DNA of 18,017 nt from SOIA01 sp050116035 (GCA_050116035.1 JASFPJ010000025.1:1-18017), one strand, 5' to 3'. Positions 8,301-13,509 are shown, counted from the first letter of the stretch. The notes: generated by a model not told the origin, from the letters alone. Numbers and translations: made by a program.

Positions 8301-8593
8301 CGGCAACCGTTCTTTCACAAGACTTTATAGAGTTAGAAGCGAACATATCTCATGTAGTCGATGAAAGCTGCGATGGGTGTGCCTATTGTGTCGAACCCTG
8401 CCCTTATCAAGCCATCACACTGATCGAATACATGAAAGAGGGTGAGGTCAAAAAGACGGTGGAGGTCGATGAAACCGCCTGCAAGGGTTGCGGGGTTTGT
8501 ATGGCCACCTGTCCGAAGAAAGGAATATTCGTGAAAGGCTTTAAGCTGGAACAAATCGGAGCGCAGGTCAATGCGGCTTTAGAGGTGCAATAA
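5330..8593 (+). CDS. NuoG/HndD-type ferredoxin domain fused to HdrA C-terminal half plus a second HdrA module
   Basis: This 1087-residue protein begins at GTG 5330, behind GAGCGGAGG. Residues 1-75 are a plant-type [2Fe-2S] domain (Cys34, 45, 48, 64). Residues 120-175 hold two 4Fe-4S motifs (Cys123, 126, 129, 133 and Cys164, 167, 170, 174), as in the N-terminus of HndD or NuoG, but the usual His-Cys3 cluster between them is absent. HdrA sequence starts near 195 (EFDEGL, then YPQAVPNK) and supplies the closing FAD motif LSPGFE (263-268) and a Cys-rich CVGSRD...CSSVCC region. A second HdrA module runs from 521: VCHCG, VASCTPRTHEP, GGGLSG (667-672), ATGAQEYEP and another CVGSRD...CSRICC. Two 4Fe-4S motifs close it (Cys1014-1024 and Cys1051-1061). 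HdrA is the flavin hub of heterodisulfide-reductase-type bifurcation. The opening FAD motif of the first module is missing here and is apparently in the gene at the left edge. Confidence 0.93.
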   Translation: MIELTINGNKHKFPEGQTLLECIESVGIKIPTLCYHKALTPYGACRLCLVEVSQNGRSSIQASCTYPALNGLVVNTHTERVEKTRKIMAELLLTRCPDSKAIQQIAEEYGIKETRFEKKNDDCFLCGLCVRMCQERMGISAINFVNRGPDRKVSPPFDATSDVCQTCGACASICPTERIKLEEISKNTPIPILSEFDEGLIQRSAAYIPYPQAVPNKATIDEQYCAHMLKDQCEVCKEFCEADAIDHEQKEKKIELNVGAVILSPGFEIFDAKIKEELGYGQYPNVVTSLEFERIMSASGPFAGHILRPSDNTEPKRIGFIQCVGSRDVDRDYCSSVCCMYATKEAIIAKEHVGEHLECDVFMMDMRAFSKGFDEYYQRAQELGVEYIRCRPASVEEIPETKNLIIEYLAENDKKESREYDLVVLSVGLLPPKSAKELSEKFGIELNEFNFCATSLFKPVESTREGVYVSGPFTEPKDIPETIMQASGASSKVLSLLKDAKGSLITPKEYPPETDVEGQEPRIGVFVCHCGTNIAGVVSIPDVKEYAQTLPDVAYVENNLYTCSNDTQERIKEKIKEHNLNRVVVASCTPRTHEPLFRNTIREAGLNPYLFEMANIRDQCSWVHMNEPEKATVKSKDLLRMAVAKARLIEPLQKRAVPITKSALVIGGGLSGMVSAIELSNQGYDVHLVEKEKELGGNLKHIHYLLTPDNPQEELKRLIEQIKKTEKIHLHTEAKIENIEGSIGNFKTTMSTNGKSEEFEHGVVIVATGAQEYEPKEYLYGQHEGVMTQVELEEHLATNEEWSAPDKNGFPKNVVMIQCVGSRDEERPYCSRICCSVAVKNALKIKELSPETNVYILYRDIRTYGFRESYYTKARQQNVIFMRYDEDKKPEVTKNGNGLQVEIFDQTLEMPIEISPDLVVLSTGIVADKGNEEIAKFLKVPLNKEGFFLEAHMKLRPVDFATDGVYLCGLAHSAKSTDESIIQAQATASRAATVLSQDFIELEANISHVVDESCDGCAYCVEPCPYQAITLIEYMKEGEVKKTVEVDETACKGCGVCMATCPKKGIFVKGFKLEQIGAQVNAALEVQ

Positions 8594-9006
8594 TGTCAGA
8601 TGAATTTGAACCCTTGATTGTTAGTTTTTGCTGCAACTGGTGTTCCTATGCCGGAGCGGACTTGGCAGGAGTGTCCAGGATGCAATATCCTCACAATATC
8701 CGAATAATCAGAGTGATGTGTTCCGGGATGGTTCATCCCAATTTGGTGATCGATGCGTTAACTAAAGGAGCGGATGGTGTGATAATCTGTGGCTGTCATC
8801 CCGGTGACTGTCACTATGAAGATGGAAATCTAAAAGCAGAGAAAAGAGCCGAGGCCATCACTATCATGCTGGAGGATTTTGGCCTGGAAGAAGAAAGATT
8901 CCGACTGGAATGGGTTTCGGCATCAGAAGGACCAAAATTCGCGCAGGTGGCGAGAGAATTTACAGAACAGATCAAGAAGTTAGGACCGAGTCCTTACAGA
9001 GAGTAA
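8593..9006 (+). CDS. mvhD: MvhD/FlpD-type [2Fe-2S] subunit
   Basis: This 137-residue protein matches MvhD, the small iron-sulfur subunit that passes electrons from a hydrogenase, formate dehydrogenase or NADH module into HdrA. Family marks are FCCNWCSYAGAD (Cys13, 14, 17), Cys43 in RVMCSGMVHP, and ICGCHPGDCHY (Cys66, 68, 73). The length is typical. The ATG overlaps the TAA of the HdrA fusion gene by one base (TAATG), with AGAGGTG upstream, so translation is probably coupled. Its place right after HdrA is the usual mvhD/flpD context. It supports the view that this operon feeds electrons to HdrA, although no MvhA/MvhG hydrogenase subunit or HdrB/HdrC is in the window. Confidence 0.93.
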   Translation: MSDEFEPLIVSFCCNWCSYAGADLAGVSRMQYPHNIRIIRVMCSGMVHPNLVIDALTKGADGVIICGCHPGDCHYEDGNLKAEKRAEAITIMLEDFGLEEERFRLEWVSASEGPKFAQVAREFTEQIKKLGPSPYRE

Positions 9007-9030
9007 GCGACATTAAAGAATAGAATAGAG

Positions 9031-9053
9031 GGTGCCCTTATGGGGAATGTCCC
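9031..9053 (+). repeat. Degenerate copy of the right arm of the 9379-9461 inverted repeat
   Basis: GGTGCCCTTATGGGGAATG and the four bases after it match the right arm at 9439-9461 in about 18 of 23 positions, in the same orientation. It sits in the 59-base gap after mvhD, just upstream of the GAGGAG ribosome binding site of the 69-residue ORF. It is probably a relic of the same dispersed repeat family. Confidence 0.5.
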
Positions 9054-9065
9054 GAGGAGAAAAAG

Positions 9066-9275
9066 ATGCCTGATCTTTCAAAAATCATAAACGGAAAAAA
9101 ATTCATGTGGGACAATGTTGCTTATGGATCTAAAAAAGAAGCCCAGGACGTCATGGAAAAATACAAAAAAGATGATTTCGAAGTCGAATTAGTAGAAGAA
9201 GATAACCAGTTTTTGCTCTACACAAGAAGAGTCGTCACAGAGATTGTTCTGGAAGGCGAACCCCCACCAGCCTAA
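9066..9275 (+). CDS. Uncharacterised 69-residue protein, last gene of the Hdr-type operon
   Basis: The ATG follows GAGGAGAAAAAG, a strong Shine-Dalgarno. The protein begins MPDLSKIINGKKFMWDN, has a helix-prone acidic/lysine-rich middle, and ends in a beta-like LLYTRRVVTEIVLE stretch and PPPA. It has no cysteine, so it is not an iron-sulfur protein, and no signal peptide or membrane segment. I do not recognise a named family. The pattern NGKKFMWD...YGSKKEAQDVMEKY...FLLYTRR looks like a small, structured alpha/beta protein. Its place behind mvhD on the same strand suggests an accessory or assembly role for the complex. Translation is likely real because of the ribosome binding site, the context and the amino-acid composition. 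Confidence 0.7.
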   Translation: MPDLSKIINGKKFMWDNVAYGSKKEAQDVMEKYKKDDFEVELVEEDNQFLLYTRRVVTEIVLEGEPPPA

Positions 9276-9378
9276 AAACTGAGTGATCTTATCTGCCTTG
9301 TCTCTCGCATCTCTCTCTCTATCCTGTCTTATTCGATAAGCCATACAGAACATCAACTCAGTCTATCCGGTAGATAGC

Positions 9379-9461
9379 GGGAGGTTCCCCAAGGGGATAC
9401 CTTATAACTTTAAATCTTTTATTTTATACATACCATAAGGTGTCCCCTTGGGGAACGTCCC
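9379..9461. repeat. Near-perfect 27-bp inverted repeat between the convergent operons; possible terminator
   Basis: The left arm (9379-9405) and right arm (9435-9461) are inverse complements at 25 of 27 positions around a 29-base AT-rich loop. Each arm also holds its own small palindrome (CCCCAAGGGG and CCCCTTGGGG). The right end touches the TAG stop of the minus-strand HATPase gene. The plus transcript would form a long hairpin followed by TATTTTT, which would suit a terminator for the Hdr-type operon. The remainder of the gap, 9276-9378, shows only a CT-rich stretch. The related sequence at 9031 points to a dispersed REP/MITE-like family. Confidence 0.75.
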
Positions 9462-9991
9462 TATTTTTCCATATTTTTTAAATCCTCCCGAATCAATTTT
9501 ATCCCATCAAGAGAATTAATCGGTCTGTCCTTGAGCCGAGTTTTTAACTTCTTTGTATCCAGACTGTACTCGTGACCGTTCTTTTTATGCACATAGATAA
9601 AATCGACTTCAGGATTTCCCATAACAAGAGTGATGATCGTTTGCTCCATATTGCCAATAGGCTTCCGGTCGATATGGCTGTACTGGAAATCGGCCCTGAT
9701 CTGGGTTCCTTTTCCCTTTTTTGACCTTATGGAAAAATGGCCATTCGCTGCTTTGGTGGCTTCAGATAGAAGTGGAAGTCCAAAACCAAACCGGCGGACT
9801 GTTTTAGAGGTATAAAAGGGATCGAGTGCCTTTTTCACAATCTCCTCGTCCATGCCTTCACCGTTATCGATGACTTCAACAGACAGCAAATCTTTCTGTT
9901 TATCTTCTGATATCCTTATCTCAATCTTATCGGCTCTGGCTGCGACAGAATTTTCAACTATATCTAGAATGTGTAAAGAAAGATCTTCCAT
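9461..9991 (-). CDS. Free-standing HATPase (GHKL) protein of [FeFe]-hydrogenase clusters
   Basis: In this 176-residue protein, residues 1-105 form a histidine-kinase-like ATP-binding fold: N box with Asn14 in IVENSVAARA, G1 motif DNGEGMD (42-48) and G2 motif FGFGLPLL (68-75). There is no dimerisation/phosphoacceptor His domain and no sensor. The last ~70 residues (SHIDRKPIGNMEQT onward) form a C-terminal extension I associate with the family found beside NADH-linked [FeFe] hydrogenases. The product could phosphorylate or sequester a partner protein, or act as an ATP-dependent switch; the substrate is unknown. It lies 89 bases beyond the PHP gene, behind a terminator-like hairpin, so it may have its own promoter. 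Only a weak AAGG lies before the ATG. Confidence 0.85.
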   Translation of the reverse strand: MEDLSLHILDIVENSVAARADKIEIRISEDKQKDLLSVEVIDNGEGMDEEIVKKALDPFYTSKTVRRFGFGLPLLSEATKAANGHFSIRSKKGKGTQIRADFQYSHIDRKPIGNMEQTIITLVMGNPEVDFIYVHKKNGHEYSLDTKKLKTRLKDRPINSLDGIKLIREDLKNMEK

Positions 9992-10055
9992 CGTATCGCT
10001 ACCTTAATCACCCTGGATTATTCAGTAAGTATGCCAACACCTTTTTCATTCTTCT

Positions 10056-10078
10056 AAAAAGGGGACAATCCCCATTTT
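10056..10078 (-). terminator. Hairpin terminator after the PHP gene
   Basis: Read on the minus strand, just after the PHP stop codon: AAAA, T, GGGGA, loop TTG, TCCCC, TTTTT. The 5-bp GC stem plus flanking A:T pairs and the U-run form a compact intrinsic terminator. The GGGGA/TCCCC core also resembles a repeat type scattered in some genomes, so a repeat origin is possible. Confidence 0.6.
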
Positions 10079-10080
10079 CC

Positions 10081-10818
10081 TTAATTCGGGTGAATTAATT
10101 TTCTTCCGTCTTGGTTTTTCAAAGCCATCTTAATTTCAGCGACAGTGACATCTTCGAGCAGGAAAGAAGTGAAGCTTTTGCCTATGTCATCAGGGTAGTG
10201 GGCATCGGATGAGCAGGTCAGTGGATAATCATAAGCATACATTTTCTTGGCTTTTTCAAAGCTGATATTGGGAGAAATCTCTAAAGCATCCAATTCCAGA
10301 TTATCCGGGATGAATCCCAGTTGGCCGATGATACTGAAGGATTCTCTATCAATGTGGGAGGCGATGGCGATCCCGCTGAAGGAATGAATCAGCCGGATCA
10401 CTTCTTCAAGCGGAATAGTCGTGGCTCCGATCAATAACTTTTTGTTGAATCCCAGCACTTCCTCTTTTTCATTGACGATCACCTGCATCCCAAAGGCTTT
10501 TTCATCGTTTTCTCCGGGCAAATTTTTGTAGATAAACTTCTGGAGCTTGAGAGCGTTTTCTATTTCGTCAAACAGGGCCAGGACATGGACTTCTTCTTGA
10601 GAAGTGACTTCCATACCAGGAAAAACATGAATATTCATCTTCCTGGCTGCATTCATCACGGCCAGGGCATTTTCTGATGAATTGTGATCACAGATACCGA
10701 TGATGTCTAGTTCTTTTTCCTTGGCTGCAGTGAGGATTCCCTCCGGAGACATATCCAATTCTGTGCAGGGGGACAGACATGTATGAATATGCAAGTCCGC
10801 TTTAAAAGGTCTGAGCAT
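10081..10818 (-). CDS. PHP-domain metal-dependent phosphoesterase
   Basis: This 245-residue protein has a complete set of PHP metal-site motifs: DLHIHT (His10, His12), CDHNS (Asp44, His45), GMEVT (Glu70), SHIDR (His155) and SSDAHYPDDIG (Asp205, His207). PHP enzymes hydrolyse phosphate esters at a trinuclear metal centre. The substrate here is unknown; it could be a nucleotide or phosphoprotein, and PHP homologues occur in the conserved hydrogenase regulatory block. It follows the second DRTGG gene by 17 bases. The start is ATG 10818, although no clear Shine-Dalgarno precedes it; instead the gap is a perfect palindrome. Translation may depend on coupling. Confidence 0.9.
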   Translation of the reverse strand: MLRPFKADLHIHTCLSPCTELDMSPEGILTAAKEKELDIIGICDHNSSENALAVMNAARKMNIHVFPGMEVTSQEEVHVLALFDEIENALKLQKFIYKNLPGENDEKAFGMQVIVNEKEEVLGFNKKLLIGATTIPLEEVIRLIHSFSGIAIASHIDRESFSIIGQLGFIPDNLELDALEISPNISFEKAKKMYAYDYPLTCSSDAHYPDDIGKSFTSFLLEDVTVAEIKMALKNQDGRKLIHPN

Positions 10819-10820
10819 GA

Positions 10821-10835
10821 ATAAATCAGATTTAT
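10821..10835. promoter_or_regulatory. 15-bp perfect palindrome between the DRTGG and PHP genes
   Basis: ATAAATC-A-GATTTAT (plus strand) fills nearly the whole 17-base gap, immediately before the PHP start codon and where a ribosome binding site would be expected. It could be an operator, a small RNA hairpin controlling PHP translation, or chance in an AT-rich gap. Confidence 0.35.
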
Positions 10836-11171
10836 CTACTGCGTCAGTAATTTATAAAGTTTTCCCGAAATTTCAAAGGCCATTTCTTCGCCGCAAAGGA
10901 GGGGCACATCTTCTTCCTTTGCTTTAGCAAGCGTTTCCTCATCAGGTTCACGGTTGTTGACGATGATTATCCCAGCCAAATCTTTCAACTTGGCCACTGC
11001 GATAATATTCTGATGAGTCTGGAGAGTGATCCAGAGGTTGCCGGCTTGACTATTGGCAATCACATCGCTGAGCAAGTCGCTCGTGTATCCGCCTGTCACC
11101 TCCACATCCAAATTCTCTTGACCTGTTAAGATATTGAGCTGTAATTTTTCAATAATTTCCTTTAATTTCAT
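10836..11171 (-). CDS. DRTGG-domain protein (second copy)
   Basis: This 111-residue protein is a single DRTGG-like domain: MKLKEIIEKLQLNI at the start, then EVTGGYTSDLLSDVI (25-39) and a beta-rich LAGIIIVNNREPDEET region. It is a paralogue of the protein at 12990; the two align from their first Met (MKLKEI / MTLREV), through (GG)xxSDL(L/M)SDV, to PLLxxxxMxxxxxG. DRTGG domains are thought to be regulatory or ligand-binding and also occur with CBS domains and phosphotransacetylase. Its ATG overlaps the TGA of the [FeFe]-hydrogenase-like gene by 4 bases (ATGA). It probably works with the HydS-like protein and the PHP enzyme in one signalling unit. No catalytic residues are evident. Confidence 0.85.
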   Translation of the reverse strand: MKLKEIIEKLQLNILTGQENLDVEVTGGYTSDLLSDVIANSQAGNLWITLQTHQNIIAVAKLKDLAGIIIVNNREPDEETLAKAKEEDVPLLCGEEMAFEISGKLYKLLTQ

Positions 11172-12544
11172 TTTATTGCCTTTCCTTTTTTGCCTGTTTT
11201 TTTTGTACCAGACTTATCTTTACTCAGTAAATCGGGCTTATTAATCAATTCTGAAAATTCCTGTGAGAGCTCTTTAAACTTTTGGGGAAGATTGAAAATA
11301 CAGTCTGTGAGCTCTGCATCTCCCCTAACGATATCCTCAGCAAAGGCTATGCACGTGGGAGCGCCGCATGCCCCGCAGTCAATTTTGGGCAATGATTCAT
11401 AGATTTCTTCTTTTTCTTTCCTTTTCTTTATGGCTTTAGCTAAATCCTTATCTAGAGGAGTGAGAGGACGGGGTTCAAACTTTCCTTTGATGAAAAAGTA
11501 TTTCTGGCCGTAAAGCTTCCTGACCTCCCTGATATCCGGACAGGCTTTTATCTGTTCATACTCTAAAGTTTCAATCAGTTTAAGGATTTTATTATAAGAA
11601 ATATACACGTTTTCGACAGTCAGAGATCCTCCCACACATCCTTGGCGACAGGAATACGCCTCGATAAAATCAATATTCCTCAGATTTCCTCGTTCAATGT
11701 CGTCAAAGACTTTGAGGATATCAGCGAGTCCCGAAACTGCCAGGGAATTTTTTAGCCTCAAAGTGCGGCAGATCCCTCCATCCATTGCCCATCCCACGCC
11801 AAGAATACAGATGTTTTCCAGCGCTTTCCGGTAACTGCCTTTTTCGGTGTTCTCTAAAGAGGAAAGGAGAGGTCCGTAAATATCTGAGATGGAAATGGCT
11901 CCATCCAAATAAGATTTTCCTTTTTCTGCGGGCTGTTTTATGGAGATCATCTTTACAGGGCAAGGGGTAAGATAGAAAGTTCCAATATCTTTCTCTTTGA
12001 GTTTAAGTTGCTTTGATTTTTTCTTTTTTATTTCTCGAGCTGCCAATTCTCTGGGAGGTTCTATGGGGATGATCTGGTCAATGAGCCCCGGATACTTAAC
12101 TTGGACCAAACGCACCACGGCCGGGCAAGCATTGGAGATGAGCGGCTTGGGACCTTTGTATTCACGAAGATATTCCTGAATGGCGAAACTGACTTCTCCG
12201 CATGTTAATGCCAGGTCAAAAGCATCATCGAATCCCAGGTTCTTTATTCCGGAGAGGATTTTCTCCGGTAAGATCTCTCTTCCGAATTGCGCATACAGAG
12301 CCGGAGAGGGCAAGGCGACTGTATGACGGAATTTGGAGAGTTCTCCAAAGGGATCTGTCAAAGGGATGATGGCCTCATGAGGGCACACCGTGATGCATTC
12401 CCCACAATCGATGCATTTTTCTTCTATGATCTTAGCCTTTCCTTCTTTGACCCGAATGGCTTGAGTGGGGCACACACGCAAACATTTCATCCGGCCATTA
12501 CACTTTTGTGGATCGATCCGGATGGAGTGAAAGTATTGACTCAT
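11168..12544 (-). CDS. Sensory-type (HydS-like, group C/D) [FeFe]-hydrogenase homologue
   Basis: In this 458-residue protein, residues 11-55 hold two ferredoxin motifs. The second is complete (Cys44, 47, 50, 54); the first reads C-x5-C-x3-C (Cys15, 21, 25) with Arg18 in place of one expected Cys. The H-cluster region keeps all four cluster cysteines: Cys140 in SNACPAVV, Cys195 in TPCPVKM, and Cys299 and Cys303 in SCRQGCVGG. The proton-relay Cys of catalytic enzymes (TSCCP) is Ala139, and the usual MPC Met is Thr, as in sensory HydS proteins. A further Fe-S motif, CGACGAPTC...DC (Cys390, 393, 398, 415), follows. There is no PAS domain, which points to the group D type. Expected role: H2 or redox sensing rather than bulk catalysis. 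The ATG overlaps the preceding gene by 4 bases. Confidence 0.92.
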   Translation of the reverse strand: MSQYFHSIRIDPQKCNGRMKCLRVCPTQAIRVKEGKAKIIEEKCIDCGECITVCPHEAIIPLTDPFGELSKFRHTVALPSPALYAQFGREILPEKILSGIKNLGFDDAFDLALTCGEVSFAIQEYLREYKGPKPLISNACPAVVRLVQVKYPGLIDQIIPIEPPRELAAREIKKKKSKQLKLKEKDIGTFYLTPCPVKMISIKQPAEKGKSYLDGAISISDIYGPLLSSLENTEKGSYRKALENICILGVGWAMDGGICRTLRLKNSLAVSGLADILKVFDDIERGNLRNIDFIEAYSCRQGCVGGSLTVENVYISYNKILKLIETLEYEQIKACPDIREVRKLYGQKYFFIKGKFEPRPLTPLDKDLAKAIKKRKEKEEIYESLPKIDCGACGAPTCIAFAEDIVRGDAELTDCIFNLPQKFKELSQEFSELINKPDLLSKDKSGTKKTGKKGKAIK

Positions 12545-12987
12545 TCTCTTTCTGTTTTATTCAAACAAAATATAATGTCTAATGTCGTTCCCTTCCCAGG
12601 AGTGGACAAAATCTCAAATTTATCCGCATTTTTTTTTATGTTGGGGAGTCCCATGCCTGCGCCAAACCCCATCTCTCGCATTTCGTCAGTCGCAGTAGAG
12701 AAACCTTCCTGCATGGCCATTTCAATATTTTCAATCCCCGACCCTTCATCTTCAAGTTTGAGATGGAGTTTCTCAGGAGTGATATTCAGAGTGAGAATCC
12801 CTCTTTGCGCATACATAACGACATTCATTTCTGCTTCATAAGAGGCGATTGATGCACGTATGATGATCGAAGGTTCGATACCGATTTCCTTGAGAATTTC
12901 TTTAATACTAGTCGATGTCCTTCCTGCATTACTGAAATCCCCACCCATGATTTCAAATCGCTGAGAAAATTCATTCTCGCTGCTCAT
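12541..12987 (-). CDS. RsbT/SpoIIAB-like serine kinase or anti-sigma-type ATPase
   Basis: This 148-residue protein has a GHKL ATPase fold of the anti-sigma/serine-kinase type: SYEAEMNVVMYA (N box, Asn55), LEDEGSGIENIE (G1, Asp80) and GFGAGMGLPNIKKNAD (G2, 107-122). The length is typical for RsbT/RsbW. Such proteins bind partner switches or phosphorylate Ser/Thr on STAS-type antagonists; none is visible nearby, so the DRTGG proteins or the HydS-like protein may be the partners (inference). It begins 2 bases after the first DRTGG stop and shares ATGA with the next gene, so the three are co-translated. A different GHKL protein ends the block at 9461. Confidence 0.88.
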   Translation of the reverse strand: MSSENEFSQRFEIMGGDFSNAGRTSTSIKEILKEIGIEPSIIIRASIASYEAEMNVVMYAQRGILTLNITPEKLHLKLEDEGSGIENIEMAMQEGFSTATDEMREMGFGAGMGLPNIKKNADKFEILSTPGKGTTLDIIFCLNKTERE

Positions 12988-12989
12988 CT

Positions 12990-13352
12990 TTATTTTTTAT
13001 GAGAGATGTCACTCACTCCTGAAAGGCCATGGCTGAAGAGTAAGCCACAAGCTGTGTACATCATGTACTTGGTAGATAGAAGAGGAATCCCATTTTCCTT
13101 GGCTATCTCAATCCCCATTTTATCTGGTTTCTTCCCCCTGACATACACAATGGCTTTGGCATCGATGATATTCGCTGTTCTGACAGATTGAGCATTGGAC
13201 AAGCCGGTCAGAAGGAGGATTCCTGGCTTGCCAAAGGCTAAAACATCACTCATGAGGTCAGATCCTCCTGCAAACGTGATTTCGACATCAAGACTCTCGT
13301 CTCCTTGGATGACTTCAGCTTGAAGGAGTTCCTTGACTTCTCTCAAAGTCAT
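12990..13352 (-). CDS. DRTGG-domain protein (first copy), start probably at the second Met
   Basis: A DRTGG-like domain: MTLREVKELLQAEV, then EITFAGGSDLMSDVLAF and AIVYVRGKKPDKM, ending PLLSTKYMMYTACGLLFSHG. An ATG at 13370 would add six residues, but it lacks a ribosome binding site. Alignment with the paralogue at 10836 begins at the Met at 13352. That Met lies one base after the TAA of a short ORF with its own strong Shine-Dalgarno, which favours re-initiation there. It is the first sizeable gene of the sensory [FeFe]-hydrogenase block and is only 2 bases from the RsbT-like gene. The role is regulatory, with the ligand unknown. Confidence 0.85.
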   Translation of the reverse strand: MTLREVKELLQAEVIQGDESLDVEITFAGGSDLMSDVLAFGKPGILLLTGLSNAQSVRTANIIDAKAIVYVRGKKPDKMGIEIAKENGIPLLSTKYMMYTACGLLFSHGLSGVSDISHKK

Positions 13353-13353
13353 T

Positions 13354-13422
13354 TTAGCTATCTTTGGCATTTTGATTAAGTACGCACATGAGCGCGGTCA
13401 TATTAATATTGGCCGACGTCAT
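13354..13422 (-). CDS. 22-codon leader ORF ahead of the sensory hydrogenase block
   Basis: On the minus strand AAGGAGGAAC directly precedes ATG 13422. The 22-codon frame begins MTSANINMTALMC and ends TAA at 13354, one base before the preferred DRTGG start (TAA-A-ATG). It is the only good ribosome binding site in front of the block. It may serve only to couple translation, or it may be a regulatory leader peptide. No amino acid runs suggest classical attenuation. Confidence 0.45.
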   Translation of the reverse strand: MTSANINMTALMCVLNQNAKDS

Positions 13423-13440
13423 GTTCCTCCTTACTCTTGA

Positions 13441-13466
13441 TTTCTAAAAATCCTCCTTTTTAGAAA
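13441..13466 (-). promoter_or_regulatory. Perfect 10-bp hairpin with a Shine-Dalgarno-like loop
   Basis: On the minus strand TTTCTAAAAA and TTTTTAGAAA pair perfectly around a GGAGGA loop, ending 18 bases before the start codon of the leader ORF, whose own site is AAGGAGG. An A/U-only stem is weak as a terminator. The exposed GGAGGA could act as a standby ribosome site or a protein/RNA target. Confidence 0.4.
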
Positions 13467-13509
13467 TATTATGGTAACTATTCAGGTATCCATAAGTCAA
13501 TAGTCAATA

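Noticed and set aside
10020..10045. TTGGCATACTTACTGAA (minus strand) as a second sigma-54 promoter for the HATPase gene
   Set aside because: The -24 half is imperfect (GGCAT) and the -12 half lacks TTGC.
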